Origin: Planctomycetaceae bacterium
Lineage (GTDB): Bacteria > Planctomycetota > Phycisphaerae > UBA1845 > UTPLA1
Reading direction: 5' to 3'
NCBI GenBank assembly: GCA_011525745.1
Contig: WYBU01000042.1
Coordinates: 1-47,617, forward strand
DNA length: 47,617 bases
Shown here: positions 16,229 through 27,489 of the stretch, one piece after another
How positions within the stretch are numbered: the stretch's first letter is position 1
Layout of the letters: each line of letters begins with the position of its first letter
Made by a program: the position numbers and the translations under genes
Notes under the pieces: model-generated
The model's database searches: none
What the model was told of the DNA's origin: nothing
What the model saw: the letters and a program-made list of their open reading frames with translations, nothing else

Positions 16229-16424
16229 GGAATGTTGTGCAGGGGGCACGGCGCTCGGAGTGCGCCAAGCACCGGCGGGGGAATCCGTCCGCGAGGTGAA
16301 TGGACGGCGTCCAGGATGCGGATTTGGATTGAAACGCCCGGGACTTCGTGGTACAGGATGGCCGTCGAAGGCCGGATTCGCCGCATTGGGGCTTGATTGC
16401 GACTTCAGCGTGTTGGCGGCAGCA

Positions 16425-16835
16425 ATGCACTCGGCAAAGACATCGGCTGATCCAAAGTGGTTCTGGGCGGCAGGCGCGGTCGTGCTTCTCGTCGGAAGCG
16501 CGGCCTACATTTGGAGCCACTTTGCAGGTGCATCGCCGGCCGACGAAGCCAATGTCCGGACGTACATCTGCGCCGAAACCGGCAAGTCGTTCACGCACCG
16601 ACTCGTTATCGGCGAGCGCGAGCCGATCGTTTCGCCGTTCACAAACAGGAATACCGGCTGGCGAGCCGAAGCGTGTTACTGGACCAAAGACGGGCGGGCC
16701 AAGAAAAAGCCTACGTGGGTCCTGGTGAAGCAGCGCATGGGGCAGGAAGGCCAGACGTTTTGCCCCGACTGCGACCGTGAAGTCACGCCGCACAACGCGC
16801 TTCCGCCCAGGGAACTCATGGACGCCGCGGAGTAA
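16425..16835 (+). CDS. Single-span membrane protein with CxxC tail, upstream of pseudopilin
   Basis: 136 residues from the ATG at 16425; the frame extends upstream to 16200 but that part lacks coding features. One membrane helix (about residues 11-30, FWAAGAVVLLVGSAAYIW) is followed by an external or cytosolic domain with ICAETGKSFTHRLVIGEREP, a Lys-rich middle, and TFCPDCDREVTPHN. It stops five bases before the pseudopilin ATG, so they form one operon. Genes of this kind commonly pair with pseudopilins in planctomycetes, but the function is unknown. Confidence 0.7.
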   Translation: MHSAKTSADPKWFWAAGAVVLLVGSAAYIWSHFAGASPADEANVRTYICAETGKSFTHRLVIGEREPIVSPFTNRNTGWRAEACYWTKDGRAKKKPTWVLVKQRMGQEGQTFCPDCDREVTPHNALPPRELMDAAE

Positions 16836-16840
16836 CTTTC

Positions 16841-17872
16841 ATGATGGCTGGGGTTCATCGGGTCGGGCATCGTGCGTCTCGTTTCGGCGGCGACGGCCGC
16901 GAGGGGTTCACGCTGATCGAACTTCTCGTCGTCATCGCGATCATCGCGCTGGTGGCGGCCATCCTGCTGCCGAGCCTCGCATCGGCGCGTCGCGCCGCGC
17001 AAACGGCCGTGTGCTCGGCGAATCAACGCAGCATCGGCCAGGGCGTGGCGCAATACGCCAACGATTCCAACGACTGGATCATCGGCTCGCCGGCGGGTTC
17101 GGGCGGACACATCACTTCGGCGTTCGCGGGCGGGGCGACGACGCAGGTGTGGGATTTCATGGGTCCGTTGATGAAGACCTGGGGCATTCCGCTGCCCGAG
17201 GACGCGACGCCGACGGCGGTGATTCAACGGTTCAACCTGATCCGCGAAGCGAAACAGTTCAGGTGTCCGAGCAACGACTTTCTGGCGGATCACTTCGGCG
17301 GCCCGAACGCGGGAACCGGTCCGATGATCAGCTACAACACGTCGCGATACATGCTGTTCGAGCATGTCGCCACATCCACGCCGCTGATCGGCATTTCACA
17401 GTACAACAACATTCACGAAGAGCAGATTCCGACCGGCTGGAGTCCGCGGATCACGCGCATGGGCGATTCGTCGCGCAAGGTGTTTTGTGCCGACGGATCG
17501 CGTTTTTCCACCGTGTCCGTGACGCCGGATTACGACCTGTCCGGACAGGCAAGCTGGGGCGGGGCGTTTTCGGATGCTTCGCCGTACACGACGTTCACGC
17601 GAAGCTGGGACCGCGCGGGCATGACCGGCAGCGGGTTCGACGCGCGCGTTTATGCGTTTCGTCACGGCATCGGACAGGTGCGCCCCAAGGCGCCGGCCAA
17701 CGCCTTTCGCATGAACCTGCTGTTCTTCGACGGGCACGTGCAGGCGCTGGGTGATCTGGATTCGGCGAATCCGGTTTACTGGCTGCCCGCGGGTTCGCGG
17801 CTGAGCACCTCGGCGATGTTCCCTGACGTGCCGCAGTATTTCGGCTTGTCGGGGACGATCAACATCAATTAG
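16841..17872 (+). CDS. Prepilin-type pseudopilin (type II secretion/pseudopilus-like), planctomycete DUF1559-like
   Basis: 343 residues. After a short basic leader the prepilin peptidase site and pilin helix are explicit: GFTLIELLVVIAIIALVAAILLPSL, with E at +5. The helix continues into ASARRAAQTAVCSANQRSIGQ. The C-terminal domain has HGIGQ and NLLFFDGHVQALGDLD, the FxDGHV motif of the H-x-G pseudopilins expanded in planctomycetes. The protein would be processed by PilD and added to a pseudopilus or surface fibre. The globular part is large compared with GspG. Confidence 0.88.
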   Translation: MMAGVHRVGHRASRFGGDGREGFTLIELLVVIAIIALVAAILLPSLASARRAAQTAVCSANQRSIGQGVAQYANDSNDWIIGSPAGSGGHITSAFAGGATTQVWDFMGPLMKTWGIPLPEDATPTAVIQRFNLIREAKQFRCPSNDFLADHFGGPNAGTGPMISYNTSRYMLFEHVATSTPLIGISQYNNIHEEQIPTGWSPRITRMGDSSRKVFCADGSRFSTVSVTPDYDLSGQASWGGAFSDASPYTTFTRSWDRAGMTGSGFDARVYAFRHGIGQVRPKAPANAFRMNLLFFDGHVQALGDLDSANPVYWLPAGSRLSTSAMFPDVPQYFGLSGTININ

Positions 17873-18380
17873 GACGTGCGTGAAATGGTTTAACCGAACC
17901 GCGACCGCGAGGGCGCGGCGAGTTGTCCTCCGAAACGGAGATACAACCTGCTGCAACGGTTTTCCTTCAATCGGACCGTTTACTCACGTGCTTCGCGTGT
18001 CGGCCGCTGTGCGAGCCAACGCCAGCGGCTGGAACGAGGATTGCGAGGGGTATGAGATTGGCGAATATTTAGCGCGATCATGAGCGTCGCTTAGTCGCCG
18101 AACGCCAAGCTGGTCGTGGGATCATCGTACACGTGTTGGCGAGCGCTCGTGCATTCCGGAGGGTTTGTACGATACAAGAACGCCGCGGACGGAATGACGG
18201 GGATCGAGGCACACGTCACCCAATGCGACCGCATCGCTGAACAAGGGTCGCCGCCTGCGCCGCCATCTCCGCTTTCACTGCGTCGAGTCGTTTAGAGCGC
18301 ATTGTCTTTACGAAACCAGGCCCGGAAACGCCGGGTCGAGGTTTACAACGAAGGAAGCAGCAAACACGAGGAGGAGAATC
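17873..18380. other. Intergenic stretch, no gene recognised
   Basis: About 500 bases between the pseudopilin and the large secreted protein. No tRNA fold, no convincing frame and no obvious terminator were found. The last 15 bases (gaggaggagaatc) are a strong ribosome site for the gene at 18381. Confidence 0.5.
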
Positions 18381-21300
18381 ATGACGTTTGGGGCGCGGAT
18401 GGTGAATCGTTTGACCGGCCGCACGATGGGGTTTGCGGTCGGCGCGGTCGTGGCGGTTTTTCTCACTTCGGTTGTTCATGCACAAGAGACGATCTCGCAA
18501 TGGACATTCGAGGTGTCGGTGCCCACAACGGCGGGCCCGCATGTCGCGGAAATGGGAGTTGCGCCGGGGCAGGCGATCGGTTTCCACGCGAATCCGGCGA
18601 CCGTCTACAGCAACCCCGTCGGCAACGGTTCGCCCGAGTCGTTCAGTTCGAACAACTGGGCCGTCGGCGACTACTACGAATTCCAGGTCAGCACGGCGTC
18701 GCACACCAACATCCAGGTATCCTGGGATCAGACGCGCAGCAGCACGGGACCGGGGGACTTCGTCCTTCAATACAGCACCGACGGTGTGAACTACACAACG
18801 CTTCAAAACTACTTGATTGATGCGATCACGTGGTCTTCCGGCACGAACAACCCGTTATCTCACTATGGTCCAATCAGCCTTCCTCAGGACGCGGAAGGTC
18901 TGGGCACGCTCTACGTGCGCATGACGAGCATGGTGGGCGGCGCCGCGACTGGTTCGAATCGCATCGACAACGTGTTGATCGAGGGCGACTCGGCCGGCGG
19001 CAACGTTCCGCCGGTCGGCGGCACGAGTTCCGCCGAGGTCGCCTACACGAACTCGACCGGTACGCAATGCTCGGCCGTCATTACCGCATTCGACCCCGAC
19101 AGCTTCGACGTGCTATTCAACATTCCAATCGGCACCGGCAGTCTGGGCGGCACGCTGACGCTTGACGGGACCGCCACCACTGACGGCCAGGGCAACTGGT
19201 CGCAGCCGGTGCTTTACACCGTGCCGGCCGATGTCCGCGGAACCGAGACCTTCGCGTTCCTGGCGGATGACAGCCTGGCCACCGGCGCAGGCAGTATCAC
19301 GTTCAACATTCGCGGCGCAGCGGTGCTGAACACGGCGGCTTGGGGCGCCAGCACCGGGAACCACCTGGGGACGGCCTTCCTGTACACGGGCGAGCCGGCC
19401 CCGTCCGGCGGTCAGAACGCCGTGCGCGATATCCTGAGCGGTCAGACGTTCACGCAGAACATGGAGTTCGACAACCACGCCGGCATCCGCAAGAACCCCG
19501 ACGGGAATCTCTTCGGTCTGTCGTTTGGTCCGCCGGGAGGACCTGGACTTCTTTATGTGTACGCGACGCAGCCGGAAACGTGCACGGACGAGGGCCTGCT
19601 GCTGTTCGAATTCAGCGCCGCCAACGTGGGGGGGAGCACGCGCACCACGGGGTTGTCGGTCAGCCCCAATAACGATCGTATCGCGGTATATGCCGCTACC
19701 ACGGCGAAGGTCCATGTCCTTGACTACACGCCGGGCGCCGGCGTGGGCACGGGCGGCCCCGATGCCGCCAGCGTGTCGCTCGGCACGACCGTCGATGCCA
19801 TCAATCTGACGGCCGGGAACCTGTTCACGTATCCGACGGCGTGGCTCGACAACGACCGCATCCTGATGCCCAACGCGCTGGGCGATCTCTACGTGATCGA
19901 TCTGACGGCCTCGACGGCCGAAACGCCCGGTACAACGCACGCGCTGTTCGCCGACAATCCCAATCTGTCGCCGACGGGCAGCGTGTTCATGGACCTCGAG
20001 TACAACCCCGAGATCTCGCCCCACATCTACTTCACGATCGGCCAATTCGCCGGCGGCGTGACGACCAACTACATGATCGTGTTCGACACCGGCGGCAACG
20101 TGGTGCAGAACTCGCAACACAACCTGCCGCAGTCCGACACGTTCCGCAGCATGGCGTTCGACTCGTTCGGCAATCTGCTCATGACGCAGTTCAACGGCAA
20201 CATCAACATCTTCCCGGGCGCGTGGGACCCCAGCACGATCGGCGACGGCGCGACATCCAGCGTGCGCACCTGGCGCACGGCCGAGGTTTTCGCGTCATTC
20301 AGCGGGCTGGACGTGGCCTGCGGCCGGACGATCGGCCAGCCGAACCTGACGCCGACGGCCGTCAGTTTCGCGTATTCGGGCGTTGTCGACGTTCAGTGCA
20401 CCATCTTGTTGACCGCGACCGACGCCAATGTCAACCAGACACTGACGTTCGAGATCGTGTCGCAACCTGCCAACGGCTCGGTTTCGCTTCCGGGAAGTCC
20501 GGTGCAGAACGGCACAACCTGGACCCAGCAGGCGCTCTATACGCCCGACAGCTTCTTCGGCCCCGGCTCCGACCCGTTCACCTTCCGCGTCAATGACGGC
20601 GTGGAAGACTCCAACGTCGCCACCGCCACCATGCTCGTGCGCCGCACGATCGCAGCCGACGACGTGGCCTACGGCGGCAATTCGACCTTCGAGGACGGCG
20701 CGATGCTGGTCTATCGCGGCGCGCACACCGCCGGCGGCGGCGACACCGGCACCTACGACGCCCTGACCGGCCGGCGCTTCACGCAGTCGGTCGAGTTCGA
20801 CAACTTCGACGGCGTGATGCACAACCCGGCCGGCAACCTGCTGGGGCTGGACTTCGGCACGCAGGCCGGGGGCGGCTCGATCGCGGTTTATGCCACGCAG
20901 GCGGTGTGCAACGGCAATGAGGCGGTGGCCGAGTACTTCTTTGACGGCTCGGACGCCGATCATCCGCTGTCGCGCGTGACGGGTCTGGCGTTCAGCCAGG
21001 ACAACACGCTGGCGGCGATCTACGGATATGACACGCGGCGCATCTTCGTGATGAACTACACGACCGGGCCGGACGTCGGCCTGGGCGGTCCGGATGCGTG
21101 CGACGTTTCGCTGGCGACGGCGATCGACGTATCGTCGGTGATCGGCACGAACATGAGCAACGGCCTGGCGTGCATCGACGATCCGCCGGGATACGAGGGC
21201 AACGTGTGCATCTTCTTCTGCGACGCGAGCGGCAATCTGCACATGGCGGTGGCGCAGACCGGTGCGCTGGTGATGCTGGCCGCGAATCCGCGGCCGGCCA

Positions 21301-22226
21301 CGGCGTTCAGCTCGGCCGACATCGAGTACAACCCGGACATTTCGCCCTACGTGTACGTGCTGGTCAGCGAGTTCGACGGCGCTGTGCGAAACACGCTCTA
21401 TATCGTCGATCCGAACAATGCCTGGGCCTATGTGTCGCAGGGCGGGGCGAACGCCAGCTACACCACGCACGACAATTCCGCCAACAACGTGCGCGAGATC
21501 GCCTTCGACACGCAGGGCAATCTGTTCATGAGCCGGTTCAACAATACGACGGAGCGAACGAACATCGAGTTCATCGCCAACGCCGACGCGCCCGGCTCGA
21601 TCACGGATGACGCGACGGTTGATTGGAACGACCTCGACGCCGGCCAGGACACCGAGGGCTTCAACGGCCTGGACGTGGCGCTGGGCGCCGTGCCGATACA
21701 GACCGTGCTGTGCCTGCCGCTTGACATGAACATGGACCGGCTGGTGGACGGCGATGACCTTCAGGAGATCGTCGAGGTGCTCCTCACCGGCAACAGCCAC
21801 GCGAAGTCGTGCTGGGTCGATGTCAACGCGGACGGCAATGTCGACGCATCAGACCTGCCGAAGATCGTGGAAGTCCTGAACAATTGGACGAATGCCGACT
21901 TCGGAGGCTCCGACTTCGTCGATCGTGACGTGCCCTGCGACGACGGCAAGCGAACGGTGATACTGGCGACCCTCACAGGGTCCACCCTCACTTTGGACGT
22001 GGCCGTTCGCAACAACGGCAATTCGTCCGACTGTCCGGTCTTCTTCCAGAAGCGCGACGAGAATGGCATCGATATCGGCACGCCGACCGCGGTGGCGCCC
22101 GGCGCGACCGTGTGCGCGGACAATGTGGCCGCCAACGAGGAACTGGTCGTCTGGTGCGGCCAGACCGGCAATGCCTGCAAGATCGCCGTGAAGATTCTGA
22201 AGCGCACGGCCTGCGGCAATCCGTAG
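18381..22226 (+). CDS. Very large secreted protein: two duplicated propeller-like domains, Ig/cadherin-like domains, dockerin-like repeat
   Basis: 1281 residues. Signal peptide about 1-34 (VVAVFLTSVVHAQ). Residues ~35-205 form a beta-sandwich of galactose-binding/exosortase-exported type. Residues ~210-312 and ~652-755 are two Ig/cadherin-like domains with DxDSF and FRVNDGVEDSNVATATM. Residues ~319-640 and ~760-1110 are two copies of one ~330-residue module: compare FTQNMEFDNHAGIRKNPDGNL with FTQSVEFDNFDGVMHNPAGNL, and VYATQPETC with VYATQAVC; this looks like WD/NHL-type propeller sequence. Residues ~1115-1165 are a dockerin-like pair of calcium loops (DMNMDRLVDGDDLQEIVEVL, then DVNADGNVDASDLPKIVEVL). 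The ~110-residue tail is rich in Cys and Asp. A surface or extracellular role is inferred; no enzyme motif is seen. Confidence 0.85.
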   Translation: MTFGARMVNRLTGRTMGFAVGAVVAVFLTSVVHAQETISQWTFEVSVPTTAGPHVAEMGVAPGQAIGFHANPATVYSNPVGNGSPESFSSNNWAVGDYYEFQVSTASHTNIQVSWDQTRSSTGPGDFVLQYSTDGVNYTTLQNYLIDAITWSSGTNNPLSHYGPISLPQDAEGLGTLYVRMTSMVGGAATGSNRIDNVLIEGDSAGGNVPPVGGTSSAEVAYTNSTGTQCSAVITAFDPDSFDVLFNIPIGTGSLGGTLTLDGTATTDGQGNWSQPVLYTVPADVRGTETFAFLADDSLATGAGSITFNIRGAAVLNTAAWGASTGNHLGTAFLYTGEPAPSGGQNAVRDILSGQTFTQNMEFDNHAGIRKNPDGNLFGLSFGPPGGPGLLYVYATQPETCTDEGLLLFEFSAANVGGSTRTTGLSVSPNNDRIAVYAATTAKVHVLDYTPGAGVGTGGPDAASVSLGTTVDAINLTAGNLFTYPTAWLDNDRILMPNALGDLYVIDLTASTAETPGTTHALFADNPNLSPTGSVFMDLEYNPEISPHIYFTIGQFAGGVTTNYMIVFDTGGNVVQNSQHNLPQSDTFRSMAFDSFGNLLMTQFNGNINIFPGAWDPSTIGDGATSSVRTWRTAEVFASFSGLDVACGRTIGQPNLTPTAVSFAYSGVVDVQCTILLTATDANVNQTLTFEIVSQPANGSVSLPGSPVQNGTTWTQQALYTPDSFFGPGSDPFTFRVNDGVEDSNVATATMLVRRTIAADDVAYGGNSTFEDGAMLVYRGAHTAGGGDTGTYDALTGRRFTQSVEFDNFDGVMHNPAGNLLGLDFGTQAGGGSIAVYATQAVCNGNEAVAEYFFDGSDADHPLSRVTGLAFSQDNTLAAIYGYDTRRIFVMNYTTGPDVGLGGPDACDVSLATAIDVSSVIGTNMSNGLACIDDPPGYEGNVCIFFCDASGNLHMAVAQTGALVMLAANPRPATAFSSADIEYNPDISPYVYVLVSEFDGAVRNTLYIVDPNNAWAYVSQGGANASYTTHDNSANNVREIAFDTQGNLFMSRFNNTTERTNIEFIANADAPGSITDDATVDWNDLDAGQDTEGFNGLDVALGAVPIQTVLCLPLDMNMDRLVDGDDLQEIVEVLLTGNSHAKSCWVDVNADGNVDASDLPKIVEVLNNWTNADFGGSDFVDRDVPCDDGKRTVILATLTGSTLTLDVAVRNNGNSSDCPVFFQKRDENGIDIGTPTAVAPGATVCADNVAANEELVVWCGQTGNACKIAVKILKRTACGNP

Positions 22227-22291
22227 GTCGACTTCTGGGATTTCATGCAGGCTCGTATTCGTGCTTGCGTGCTTAATAGACGATAACGATT

Positions 22292-22333
22292 CGGGCCGTG
22301 CGCTCTCTCATGGAGTGCACGGCCCGTTTCATT
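22292..22333 (+). terminator. Hairpin terminator after the large secreted protein
   Basis: Inverted arms cgggccgtgc and gcacggcccg (22292-22301 and 22317-22326), partly extended inwards by gctc/gagt, followed by tttcatt. A 10-bp GC stem plus a short T-rich tail is what a Rho-independent terminator looks like. It lies 65 bases past the stop. Confidence 0.75.
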
Positions 22334-22397
22334 CGGTAGTCTTACGCGCCGAGTTTCGCCGATCGGCGCCGCTCCGCGTTATACTTCCCCGTCGGTC

Positions 22398-24527
<2,130 letters not shown>

Positions 24528-24733
24528 AACGCGCTGGTCCTTCGCGACGAACGTGGATGCCTGTACGACAATATTTATCACTATTCTGTCCGGGAGAAGC
24601 GGCGGACGATCCAGTGCGGGTCCGTGCATATTGCGCATTTGATGTTCGATTTGCCCAAAGCCGCGAGTGCGCGTGGTCGTCAGCGTGCCCTGTAGCCTTC
24701 GGATAAGTACATCGTCGAGAAGGCAGGTTCGCA

Positions 24734-24761
24734 CGGGCGGCGAGTCCGTGCCACGCGGGAA
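24734..24761 (+). repeat. Dispersed repeat of the 'agcccgtgccacgcgg' family
   Basis: cgggcggcgagtccgtgccacgcggg. Related copies are at 29835-29860, 36361-36387 and 36469-36495; the best-preserved one is gggctgaaagcccgtgccacgcgg, in which gggct and agccc form a small hairpin. It lies in the ~450-base recG-clsA gap, which holds no gene I can support. Confidence 0.6.
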
Positions 24762-24883
24762 ACAAGACGCGCGCGTCAGTTAGCGTTTTCGCATGGACGC
24801 CGGCGAACGTATCGACTCAAGCATGACGCGTCCCATGATGGGCGCGAACGCTTACTCGCGTGCCCGTCTCGTTGTGCGGCGGT

Positions 24884-24908
24884 GCACAGCCGAGGGCGGC
24901 TGTGCCAC
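24884..24908 (+). repeat. 25-bp hairpin repeat, copy 2
   Basis: gcacagccgagggcggctgtgccac; identical to 12384-12408 except one base. Here the arms GGCACAGCC/GGCTGTGCC are more nearly perfect. It lies in the gap before the cardiolipin synthase gene. Confidence 0.75.
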
Positions 24909-24974
24909 ATGCGCTCAGCCGGGAGCGGCCGGGCTGCATGTACGGCAGGAACATGCGCCGGGTAGAATCCGGCC

Positions 24975-26426
24975 GTGGACACGTGGGCCTCGCTGCTCTA
25001 TACGCTGGTCGCCAATTACGCCCTGAGCGTTGCCGCCATCATCTACATCCTCCGCCGCCGCAAAGAACCCGCGGCGATGATGGCGTGGATTCTCATCGTC
25101 ATCCTCCTGCCGATCGTGGGCATACTGCTGTTTCTGCTGATCGGCGAGAGCCGCATCCAGCGTCACGTGAAGAAGCGGCGGAGGCGGCGGAGCAAGATCG
25201 AACCCAACCTGGCCCGCCAGCTCGACGATCTGGCGCCGCTGCAAGTGACTCGCAGCCCGCGCACGCTCGATCCGCGCTTGCGCGACCTGGTGCGCGTCGC
25301 AACGGCCACGGGGCAGCATCCGCCGCTGTGGGGCAACGAAGTCACGATCTACGTCGAAGCCGAGCGCACCTTCCTGGCGCTGAGCCTGGCGATTCAGGCC
25401 GCCCGGCATCACGTCCACATGGAGTACTACATCTTTCAGCCCGACGAAACCGGCCGGGCGATTCGGGACTTGCTGATCGAAAAGGTCCGCCAGGGGGTTT
25501 GCTGCCGACTGCTGCTCGACGCCGTCGGCAGTTGGTCGCTGAAGCGCGGTTTCGTGCGCACGCTGACCGACGGCGGCGTGAAAGTCGAGTTCTTCATGCC
25601 GCCCCGGCTGAACGCGCGGCTGCTGCGGCTGAACTGCCGCAATCATCGCAAGCTGGTCGTCATCGACGGCAAGGTCGGCTTCACCGGCAGCCAGAATATC
25701 GGCGACGAGTACCTGGGGCGAAAGAGCAAGCTGGGTCCGTGGCGCGACACGCACTTGCGGCTGGCCGGGCCGATCGCCGAGCACTTGCAGGAAGTCTTCG
25801 TCGAAGACTGGCACTTCGCCACGGGCGAGGATTTGTCGCAGGAAGAGGCATTGTTTCCGCCGATCAAAGAGGCCGGCCCGTCGCCGGTGCAGATCGTGGC
25901 CTCGGGTCCGGACCGGCCGGTGTCGTCGCTGCACCTGATTCTGATGGCGGCGGTGGCGGCGGCGCGGAAGTCGATCAACATCATGACGCCCTATTTCGTG
26001 CCGGATGAGTCGATGGTGCTGGCGCTTCAGGCGGCGTCGCTGCGGGGGGTGCAGGTGCAGTTGCTGCTGCCGCGGCAGTCGGACAACTGGTTCGTGCTGT
26101 GGGCCGGGCGCAGCTACTACGAAGAGCTGTTGCACGCCGGCGTGGAAATCTACGAGTACACGGGCGGGATGATGCACTCGAAGGTGGTCGTGGTCGACAA
26201 CGCCTGGTCCATGGTCGGGTCGGCCAACATGGACGTGCGGTCGTTTCGGTTGAACTTCGAGCTGACGGCCATGCTGTATGACGAGCGCGTGGCGCACGAG
26301 CTGACCGAGGATTTCGCGGCACTCAAGGAACGCAGCCGGCGGATCGAGCCGGCGGCGCCGCAGCACTGGTCGTTCGGGCAGTCGATGGCGGTGGGGCTGG
26401 CGCGGCTGGCGTCGCCGCTGTTGTGA
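24975..26426 (+). CDS. cls: Cardiolipin synthase (phospholipase D superfamily)
   Basis: 483 residues from a GTG start. Two N-terminal membrane helices (about 7-25 and 36-56) precede a basic stretch, then two PLD catalytic motifs: NHRKLVVIDGKVGFTGSQN (HxKx4D near 224) and MHSKVVVVDNAWSMVGSAN (near 400). The rest follows the ClsA layout (YYIFQPDETGRAIRDLLIEK, KSINIMTPYFVPDE). The enzyme condenses phosphatidylglycerol into cardiolipin at the cytoplasmic membrane. Length is as usual. Confidence 0.93.
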   Translation: MDTWASLLYTLVANYALSVAAIIYILRRRKEPAAMMAWILIVILLPIVGILLFLLIGESRIQRHVKKRRRRRSKIEPNLARQLDDLAPLQVTRSPRTLDPRLRDLVRVATATGQHPPLWGNEVTIYVEAERTFLALSLAIQAARHHVHMEYYIFQPDETGRAIRDLLIEKVRQGVCCRLLLDAVGSWSLKRGFVRTLTDGGVKVEFFMPPRLNARLLRLNCRNHRKLVVIDGKVGFTGSQNIGDEYLGRKSKLGPWRDTHLRLAGPIAEHLQEVFVEDWHFATGEDLSQEEALFPPIKEAGPSPVQIVASGPDRPVSSLHLILMAAVAAARKSINIMTPYFVPDESMVLALQAASLRGVQVQLLLPRQSDNWFVLWAGRSYYEELLHAGVEIYEYTGGMMHSKVVVVDNAWSMVGSANMDVRSFRLNFELTAMLYDERVAHELTEDFAALKERSRRIEPAAPQHWSFGQSMAVGLARLASPLL

Positions 26427-26516
26427 AGCTCGGGGGGCGGAGAAATCAGTTTTTCTCTATCGAAGATGAAATCATCGACGGGTCGTAGAGCGTATGATAT
26501 CTGGTAGGTGGTGAAC

Positions 26517-26717
26517 ATGTGCACGATCAAGGAAATCAACGATGCCGTCAGCCGGTTGTCGCCGGGCGATCTGAGCGAATTCCGAGCATGGTTCGATCAG
26601 TTCGATGCGCTGGTTTGGGACGCGCAATTCGAGCGCGACGCGGCGTCGGGTCGGCTGGACGCGCTGGCAAATGAAGCTCTGGACGATCTGCGCGAAGGAC
26701 GCTGCACGCCACTCTGA
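26517..26717 (+). CDS. Small antitoxin-like protein (partner of RelE-type toxin)
   Basis: 66 residues. The ATG at 26517 is preceded by AGGTGG at ideal distance, so I prefer it to the GTG at 26508. It reads TIKEINDAVSRLSPGDLSEF, RAWFDQFDALVWDAQFERD, AASGRLDALANEALDDLREG, the layout of a common small antitoxin family that sits before RelE/ParE-fold toxins. The stop overlaps an ATG (TGATG) that opens a RelE-like frame, as in type II toxin-antitoxin operons; that toxin is broken here. The surroundings are less GC-rich than the flanks, suggesting acquisition. Confidence 0.7.
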   Translation: MCTIKEINDAVSRLSPGDLSEFRAWFDQFDALVWDAQFERDAASGRLDALANEALDDLREGRCTPL

Positions 26718-26821
26718 TGCACCTCGCCACTCAGCGATTTTGGCGATGTTTTCGCACTCAGATACTTGACCAGCGCCGCCGATTTGTTAACATTTTACTG
26801 AGATTGGACTCCGCGCGCTGA
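26717..26821 (+). pseudogene. Truncated RelE/ParE-like toxin relic
   Basis: The frame starting at the ATG overlapping the antitoxin stop reads HLATQRFWRCFRTQILDQRR, then FVNILLRLDSAR and a stop. The pattern h-x-RFW-x-cy...Q...f-LL-x-D is the first helix pair of RelE-family toxins (compare 'tprFWxcyxxLPxxvQ...nfxLLkxdP'). Only ~34 of the expected ~80-90 residues remain, without the catalytic C-terminal part. Confidence 0.55.
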
Positions 26822-26928
26822 CCGACGAAATCGCGTCCGCCGCCACGCTGAGTGCTTGAGCAAGTTGAATGGAATTACCGATCGTGGTTTCGGGGCGGAA
26901 GCCCATCCACTGCAGCGAGGTACAAATC

Positions 26929-27489
26929 ATGTCGCGAGCTCACTCTGCATTCTTGGTCGCATTGTGTTGCGGATGTCAGACTGTTCCGTCATTCATCCCG
27001 AGCGCGCTACCCGAACCCCCACCACTCGAAATTCAGCCCCCCGTCAACAGCAGCATTCCAAGTGGGGTGTATTTGGGAACGCGAACTCAGCGCGTTGTCC
27101 AGTACTTTAACGGTGTCCTGCTTTCCGACCAAACGACGGATCAACCATACAGTGAGACCGTTGATTCAAACGGCCTCCCACTGATACAGCCCCACGGTAT
27201 CGTTCCGCAAGTCGGAGTTGTTGTCCGAAACGAGCAGTCAAACATTACTTCCTGGCTTCAAGTTACAGGCGTTCAGACCAGCGGAACGCAGCTTGTAATA
27301 CACTATCGTACTGCGGGGCGACGGGCGGACGGTTTTCAAGTTGAAGGGTCTGGAACCTGGACATATCGGTTTGAAGCACCAAATCAGCTTATTTATGCGG
27401 GTCATCAGACGCTTTCCGGCTTTGCATTGGATGACGGACGACCGCTTGCCGTAACAGTTGACGATTCTGCTACGCTTACAAGTAATTAG
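26929..27489 (+). CDS. Predicted lipoprotein, unknown function, low-GC island
   Basis: 186 residues from the ATG at 26929 (CGAGG upstream). Lipoprotein signal: short basic start, hydrophobic AFLVALCCG, lipid-accepting Cys in CCGC. The mature part is Pro-rich, then beta-strand-like (GVYLGTRTQRVVQYFNGVLL, TSWLQVTGVQTSGTQLVIHY, GSGTWTYRFEAPNQLIYAGH), compatible with a small beta-barrel or sandwich. GC is about 50-58% over 27001-27120 by my count, visibly below neighbours. No family recognised. Confidence 0.65.
   Translation: MSRAHSAFLVALCCGCQTVPSFIPSALPEPPPLEIQPPVNSSIPSGVYLGTRTQRVVQYFNGVLLSDQTTDQPYSETVDSNGLPLIQPHGIVPQVGVVVRNEQSNITSWLQVTGVQTSGTQLVIHYRTAGRRADGFQVEGSGTWTYRFEAPNQLIYAGHQTLSGFALDDGRPLAVTVDDSATLTSN

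Noticed and set aside
17873..18380. tRNA or small RNA gene in the long gap
   Set aside because: No cloverleaf, T-loop GTTCGA or CCA pattern found.
26426..26470. Terminator after the cardiolipin synthase gene (gagaaatcagtttttctc)
   Set aside because: Stem is only about 5-6 weak A-T/G-C pairs; too unstable to claim.
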